Positions 63,996 to 64,000 of a stretch of 64,000 nucleotides of DNA are shown here, piece after piece. Below the pieces are notes generated by a model. It searched no databases. It was not told where the DNA came from and saw only the letters and a list, made by a program, of their open reading frames with translations. Origin of the DNA: Durusdinium trenchii. Its lineage: Eukaryota > Sar > Dinophyceae > Suessiales > Symbiodiniaceae. The translations under genes were made by a program, and so were the position numbers. Positions within the stretch are counted from its first letter, which is position 1, and each line of letters begins with the position of its first letter. Location: the NCBI GenBank assembly GCA_963970005.1, contig CAXAMN010021695.1:2285204-2349203 (forward strand). Direction: 5' to 3'.

Positions 63996-64000
63996 ATAGC

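Overview
The window reads as nuclear DNA of a dinoflagellate, most likely a Symbiodiniaceae-type alga (inference from gene structure; no marker gene is present). Genes are split into many small exons. Almost every acceptor I could place has the AG|G form, most donors are GT with a few GC, and introns are full of minisatellites. The plus-strand genes run head to tail and then meet a large gene on the other strand tail to tail. No prokaryotic features, rRNA, tRNA, CRISPR array or complete transposon was recognised. Assembly gaps lie at 39086-39095 and 54192-54644.

Left part, 1-13.1 kb, plus strand: a (GTA)n tract; a small gene A (343-655, perhaps on to 1766); gene B (1756-4212, Lys/Ser-rich N-terminus, about 480 aa); an intergenic stretch with two clusters of an 18-bp minisatellite; a small ORF at 5254-5652; and gene C (6014-13072). 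Gene C resolves into 13 exons whose phases all close, giving about 1590 aa ending in a basic nuclear-localisation-like motif. I recognise no family for A, B or C.

Junction, 13073-13358: genes C and D converge here. The 286 bp between the two stop codons hold an exact 30-bp duplication and an AT-rich palindromic tract.

Right part, 13.36-64 kb, minus strand: gene D. Dozens of short coding blocks, all on the minus strand, run from the right edge (63.99 kb) to a clear terminal exon ending at 13359. Several stretches were solved to base level by reading-phase closure (the clearest is 31464-32821). Six exon types occur twice in the same order (about 63.7-48.7 kb and 45.0-38.5 kb), so the protein carries a duplicated multi-exon module. 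One upstream exon encodes a likely membrane helix. D is treated as one giant gene whose start lies outside the window; a split into two or more same-strand genes cannot be excluded. Its domains match no family I can name with confidence.

The points most worth a second look are the duplicated module in D, a discrete class of 39-44 nt introns seen in genes A, C and D, an 81-nt intron whose two ends are inverted repeats, a long inverted repeat around the N gap at 54 kb, and the convergent gene junction.
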